Origin: Oligoflexales bacterium
GTDB taxonomy: Bacteria > Bdellovibrionota_B > Oligoflexia > Oligoflexales > RGVZ01
Direction: 5' to 3'
DNA: 64,000 nucleotides
Assembly: GCA_947494335.1 (NCBI GenBank)
Contig: CANLUT010000004.1
Span: 62,001-126,000 of the forward strand
Under the pieces are notes generated by a model. That model saw only the letters and a list, made by a program, of their open reading frames with translations. It was not told where the DNA came from and searched no databases. Position 1 is the first letter of the stretch. Each line of letters starts with the position of its first letter. Of the stretch, positions 60,430-64,000 are shown in pieces. The translations under genes were made by a program, and so were the position numbers.

Positions 60430-60526
60430 CCGATTACAACTGAATTAATTGATGTCATTCGACGGGATACTGCAGGTTACGGAATAAAGTCATAGCCGTA
60501 TCAGCAAACAGCTGGAGGTACCAAAA

Positions 60527-61942
60527 TCACCAGATCCCAAGGCGGTCAAGGGACGCAATTGAGCGAACGCCTATAACTTCAATGCCCTTCGTCTCGGTGA
60601 CTTTTCCAGATCGGTCACTGTTAAACTCACGCTTCAAGCTTGCCTCCGGAATGTAAATACGCTCAAATCCCATTTTTGCCGCCTCAGAGATTCGAGCGCC
60701 AACATGAGCACAACCACGAACCTCTCCTGATAAGCCAATTTCTCCGACAAACGTGTAGCGCCCTGCAATAGGACGATCCAGAAGACTGGAGGCTATTGCA
60801 ACAACAACCGCAAAATCAGCGCTGGGTTCAACGATCTTCAATCCACCAGCAACAGTCGCATAAACATCATTGAGGCTAACGTAAAGACCAGCGCGTTTCT
60901 CCATAACCGCAAGCAAAATAGCCACACGATTATTATCAAGCCCGGTGACCACTCGTCGAGGATTTCCAAAAGCAGTCTTAGTCACGAGCGACTGGATCTC
61001 AACCAGCAATGGCCGAGTTCCCTCCATTGTAACAGTCGTAGATATGCCTGATGGACGAGGTCCCTGAGCATTGAAATGCTCCAAAAACTGAATACCAGGG
61101 TCTGGAACCGCACGAAGGCCATCTCCTGACATTTCAAAAACACCGATTTCCCCTGTCGACCCAAAACGATTTTTGACAGCTCTTAGTATTCGGTAACCAC
61201 TATTAGGTTCGCCCTCAAGATACAGTACACAGTCGACGAGATGCTCAAGGACACGCGGTCCAGCGATATTTCCGTCTTTGGTCACATGACCGACCAACCA
61301 AACAGGTAGATTAGTCGACTTGGCAACATCAAGAAGCTTTGCCGCACACTCACGAACTTGCGTCACACTTCCGGGAGCCGATGGAATGTCAGGCGTAAAG
61401 ACCGTTTGAATCGAATCCACCACAAGCATGTCAGGCGCGTATTCTTTGATGGTTGCATTAATTGCATCTACGTTAGTCTCATTTGCAACGTAAATATTTG
61501 GATGCAGATGTCCCAATCGCTTGGCGCGCAGAAGAATTTGTGACGCGCTTTCCTCACCGGAACAATAAAGAACCTTTTGTCCCTTTTTTGCAGCCTCATA
61601 AACAGCCTGCAGCAAAAGCGTAGACTTTCCAATCCCAGGATCTCCCGATAAAAGAACGAAAGCACCGGGAACCAACCCTCCCCCTAACACCCTATCAAGC
61701 TCACTAATCCCAAGCGAAAATCTCGACACATCGGGGAGCTCACAGTCAGCATCTAAAGAGATGACCTTCGAGGAAGACGCTTTTAATCCTTCACTACCCT
61801 TTCTAAACCCAAGGCTCGGCGCTGGCATCGCCTCCTCATTGACAGAACCCCAAGAGTTACAATCAGGGCACTTACCTTGCCATTTGAGATGAGCTGCACC
61901 ACAGTTACTACATACAAATCTCGTGTTTTGCTTTTTTGCCAT
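60527..61942 (-). CDS. radA: DNA repair protein RadA
   Basis: RecA-like ATPase that helps branch migration in recombination repair. 471 residues: N-terminal zinc finger (CSNCGAAHLKWQGKCPDC), Walker A GDPGIGKST (about 93), the RadA motif KNRFGSTGE and a C-terminal Lon-like domain (SLNDVYATVAGGLKI, GEIGLSGEVRG). It begins 25 bases after recQ, so the two repair genes form an operon. Confidence 0.95.
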   Translation of the reverse strand: MAKKQNTRFVCSNCGAAHLKWQGKCPDCNSWGSVNEEAMPAPSLGFRKGSEGLKASSSKVISLDADCELPDVSRFSLGISELDRVLGGGLVPGAFVLLSGDPGIGKSTLLLQAVYEAAKKGQKVLYCSGEESASQILLRAKRLGHLHPNIYVANETNVDAINATIKEYAPDMLVVDSIQTVFTPDIPSAPGSVTQVRECAAKLLDVAKSTNLPVWLVGHVTKDGNIAGPRVLEHLVDCVLYLEGEPNSGYRILRAVKNRFGSTGEIGVFEMSGDGLRAVPDPGIQFLEHFNAQGPRPSGISTTVTMEGTRPLLVEIQSLVTKTAFGNPRRVVTGLDNNRVAILLAVMEKRAGLYVSLNDVYATVAGGLKIVEPSADFAVVVAIASSLLDRPIAGRYTFVGEIGLSGEVRGCAHVGARISEAAKMGFERIYIPEASLKREFNSDRSGKVTETKGIEVIGVRSIASLDRLGIW

Positions 61943-61967
61943 GGAAGATTACCCTCTGACTTTCTAT

Positions 61968-63788
61968 TTACTTCAAAGATGCAAAATACGAACGCTTCCG
62001 AGCTTTTGACTTACGAGTTGACGAACGCTGACGATCCTCAATTTTCTTTCGCTGTTCAGAAACAGAAGGCGCTCGACCTCGGTCATGCAAATAAGCTCGT
62101 CCATCATCCGTCAAGCCTATTCGTGAATAATCGATCTGCTTACCGTTTTTCGTAAACGACTGTGCTGATTGAAACAAAAGTCCCTTTGCTTCAAGGTCCC
62201 AGACAATTCCTTCAAACCTGCGACGACTCCAACCTTGAGGCTCAAACATCTCCCGAAAAAAATTTCCGCTGGTCTTGGACTGAAACGGGATCAACCCCTC
62301 CAACAAGGTCTCTTGAGCCGTCTGATCCTCCGTGATGAGTTGCTGAACCATTTTTGTCGCTGACGAAGGGCCACGACAAACATCGCAAATCCCACAAGAC
62401 TCCTCACTATCATCTCGATCACCAAAATGATGAATGAGATTCAACATTCGACAAACCTTACTTTGAGCAAACGAAAATGCCTTCGCCAACTGCTCCACAC
62501 GATGACGCCTTTGCCTCAGGTAACTTCGCTCCCATAATCCGTCCATGGTCTCGAGCCGATGCTCAGACCCCACACGAATCCCACCATGAATCAAAAGCTT
62601 CTCAAGAGCCGATTTAACTATATCGGGGCTCAGGCCTAGACGCCCGACCACCTCGTCGCGATCACTGGATCCCTGCTTCACGGCGTCAAGAACCCTTTCA
62701 AGGATTGCAGGATCCGGATAGTTCAACTCTAAAAAGTAATCGTGCGTTTTACGATCTATCGGAGCGTACATAAGAATCGCATGACAAAGTTGGCCATCTC
62801 GTCCAGCGCGTCCAATTTCCTGATAATAGCCTTCCACAGACCCTGGCATTGCTAGATGGATTACAGTTCTAACATTGGCCTTGTCCACCCCCATCCCAAA
62901 AGCGATGGTCGCAACCATAACGTCGATCGAACCGCCCAAAAACGCGTCCTGGACCGTTTGACGATCACCAGTAGGCATGCCTGCATGAAAAACGCCGCAG
63001 GTGAACTTGTCTTTAAGTTCTGCCGCCGTGGACTCCGCGATTTTCCGCGTGGGAGCGTAGACAATTGCTGGAAGTCGACCTTGGTCCTTCAAAACCTCTA
63101 TCAACGACTCAGTTCGAGCTCCCGGAGTGATTTCCATTACATCGATAGCAATATTTTTACGCCTGAATCCGTGAATAAAAATATCTGGTCGTTTTAAGTT
63201 GAGCTGATCCACAATGTCTCTTTGAACTTCAGGAGTGGCTGTGGCCGTCAGCGCCACAATATTTGCAGGCCTCAGTCGAGCCAATCTAGGTCCCAACTGA
63301 CGATAATCGGCCCTGAAATCATGACCCCACATTGAGATACAGTGGGCCTCATCAACTGCAATCAGTGCTGGCTTGTGCTCCTCCAAAAAATCCAGAAAAC
63401 CAGGAACCCCAAGTCGCTCGGGTGCCACAAATAAAAACTGGAGTTGACCCGCGCGCCACTGTCTACAAGCCTCCCATGAATCAGGTCGGGAGCGACCAGA
63501 GTGAATCCGATCGGCGGCAATTCCAAGTGCTCTTAACTTACCAACCTGATCCTCTATCAATGCGATCAAGGGACTCACCACTAGCGCACGACCATCGACC
63601 CTAGCAACGGTGGGAAGTTGATAGCACAGAGACTTTCCAGCACCGGTTGGCATGACAAGTAAAACATCATTGCCGCGCCACGCTGATAAGCAAACATCTC
63701 GCTGACGGGGCCTGAATTCGGAAAATCCAAACACCTCATGCAAAACATGGTCAATCGATGAAAGTAGGCGTCCTGATTGATCAGTCAT
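61968..63788 (-). CDS. recQ: ATP-dependent DNA helicase RecQ
   Basis: 3'-5' helicase for recombination repair. 606 residues. Motif I PTGAGKSLCYQLP, DEAH box AVDEAHCISMWGHDFR, motif III ALTATAT and motif VI QEIGRAGRDG are intact. The zinc-binding domain reads CRMLNLIHHFGD...CGICDVC, followed by a winged helix. No HRDC domain can be seen; instead there is a basic tail (RQRSSTRKSKARKRS). The stop of an upstream gene overlaps its start. Confidence 0.93.
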   Translation of the reverse strand: MTDQSGRLLSSIDHVLHEVFGFSEFRPRQRDVCLSAWRGNDVLLVMPTGAGKSLCYQLPTVARVDGRALVVSPLIALIEDQVGKLRALGIAADRIHSGRSRPDSWEACRQWRAGQLQFLFVAPERLGVPGFLDFLEEHKPALIAVDEAHCISMWGHDFRADYRQLGPRLARLRPANIVALTATATPEVQRDIVDQLNLKRPDIFIHGFRRKNIAIDVMEITPGARTESLIEVLKDQGRLPAIVYAPTRKIAESTAAELKDKFTCGVFHAGMPTGDRQTVQDAFLGGSIDVMVATIAFGMGVDKANVRTVIHLAMPGSVEGYYQEIGRAGRDGQLCHAILMYAPIDRKTHDYFLELNYPDPAILERVLDAVKQGSSDRDEVVGRLGLSPDIVKSALEKLLIHGGIRVGSEHRLETMDGLWERSYLRQRRHRVEQLAKAFSFAQSKVCRMLNLIHHFGDRDDSEESCGICDVCRGPSSATKMVQQLITEDQTAQETLLEGLIPFQSKTSGNFFREMFEPQGWSRRRFEGIVWDLEAKGLLFQSAQSFTKNGKQIDYSRIGLTDDGRAYLHDRGRAPSVSEQRKKIEDRQRSSTRKSKARKRSYFASLK

Positions 63789-64000
63789 GGCGGAGGATAG
63801 CCTTCCTCAAAATATTCGGGGTAGGAAATTGGCTAAACTCAAATCCGTATTTTGCAAACCATGCACTTTTCTCACAAAGCAGCCGCAAATCCGGATCCTT
63901 CAACAGTGACCGGTCAACCCCAATCAGCAAACGATCTGTTTTACATGCGGTGGCTGCTTCAATTCTTTGTTTCGCCTGACCCTTATGCCACGGATGAAAC
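63781..64000 (-). CDS. unidentified gene, 3' end only
   Basis: A minus-strand frame runs in from beyond the window edge and stops at 63781, overlapping the recQ start by 8 bases, so it heads the recQ-radA operon. The visible 72 residues (for example HPWHKGQAKQRIEAATACKT and LLIGVDRSLLKDPDLRLLCE) are coding-like, but I do not recognise the family. Confidence 0.6.
   Translation of the reverse strand, partial: FHPWHKGQAKQRIEAATACKTDRLLIGVDRSLLKDPDLRLLCEKSAWFAKYGFEFSQFPTPNILRKAILRHD

Overview
The window looks like ordinary chromosome from a Gram-negative bacterium of about 48% GC. It is most likely a member of the former Deltaproteobacteria, perhaps Bdellovibrionota/Oligoflexia. This is inferred from an E. 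coli-type three-helix SecE, OmpA and lipoprotein genes, a DUF4388 protein, a FecR-like protein and NtrY/NtrX-type regulators. No phage, insertion sequence or CRISPR array is visible.

Layout. 1-1.6 kb: end of infC, then a transcription-factor-like gene with an inactive ImmA/IrrE fold. 1.7-7.2 kb: a sulfite-reductase-like half protein with a long acidic tail, then the thiamine importer thiB-thiP-thiQ. 7.2-13 kb: a fibronectin-like surface protein, a possible untranslated RNA, a membrane adenylate cyclase and a FecR-like protein. 13-23.5 kb: two tRNA-Val genes, acetyl-CoA synthetase, an alcohol dehydrogenase, three methyltransferases, a D-cysteine desulfhydrase-like enzyme and an ACP/acyl-AMP ligase/acyltransferase fusion. 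23.6-41.1 kb, all on the minus strand: the central expression cluster, in transcription order tRNA-Thr-Tyr-Gly-Thr, tuf, tRNA-Trp, secE, nusG, rplK, rplA, rplJ, rplL, rpoB, rpoC, rpsL, rpsG, fusA. Two copies of a REP-like repeat and terminators lie between rpsG and fusA. 41.2-47.6 kb, minus: a tight operon of a secreted repeat protein, NtrY, NtrX, a DUF4388 protein and RlmB. 47.7-51 kb: a recombinase-fold protein lacking its catalytic residues, a trypsin-like lipoprotein and a putative zinc-peptidase lipoprotein. 51.2-54.5 kb, minus: PAS-like protein, cyclophilin, EamA transporter, tadA, tRNA-Ser. 54.8-58.7 kb, plus: three envelope proteins (OmpA type, PKD lipoprotein, cysteine-repeat lectin lipoprotein). 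58.8-64 kb, minus: a decayed cytochrome-c-like gene, a YceI protein, radA, recQ and the end of one more gene.

How it fits together. Most of the window is housekeeping: translation, transcription, rRNA/tRNA modification, recombination repair, thiamine uptake and acetate activation. The less ordinary parts are proteins that keep a fold but have lost catalytic residues (ImmA-like, tyrosine-recombinase-like, NtrX with GAFTNA), unusual fusions (sulfite reductase half plus acidic tail; ACP-ligase-acyltransferase), the cysteine-module lectin, and the degraded cytochrome gene. Function calls come from motif recognition by eye; no database search was possible.
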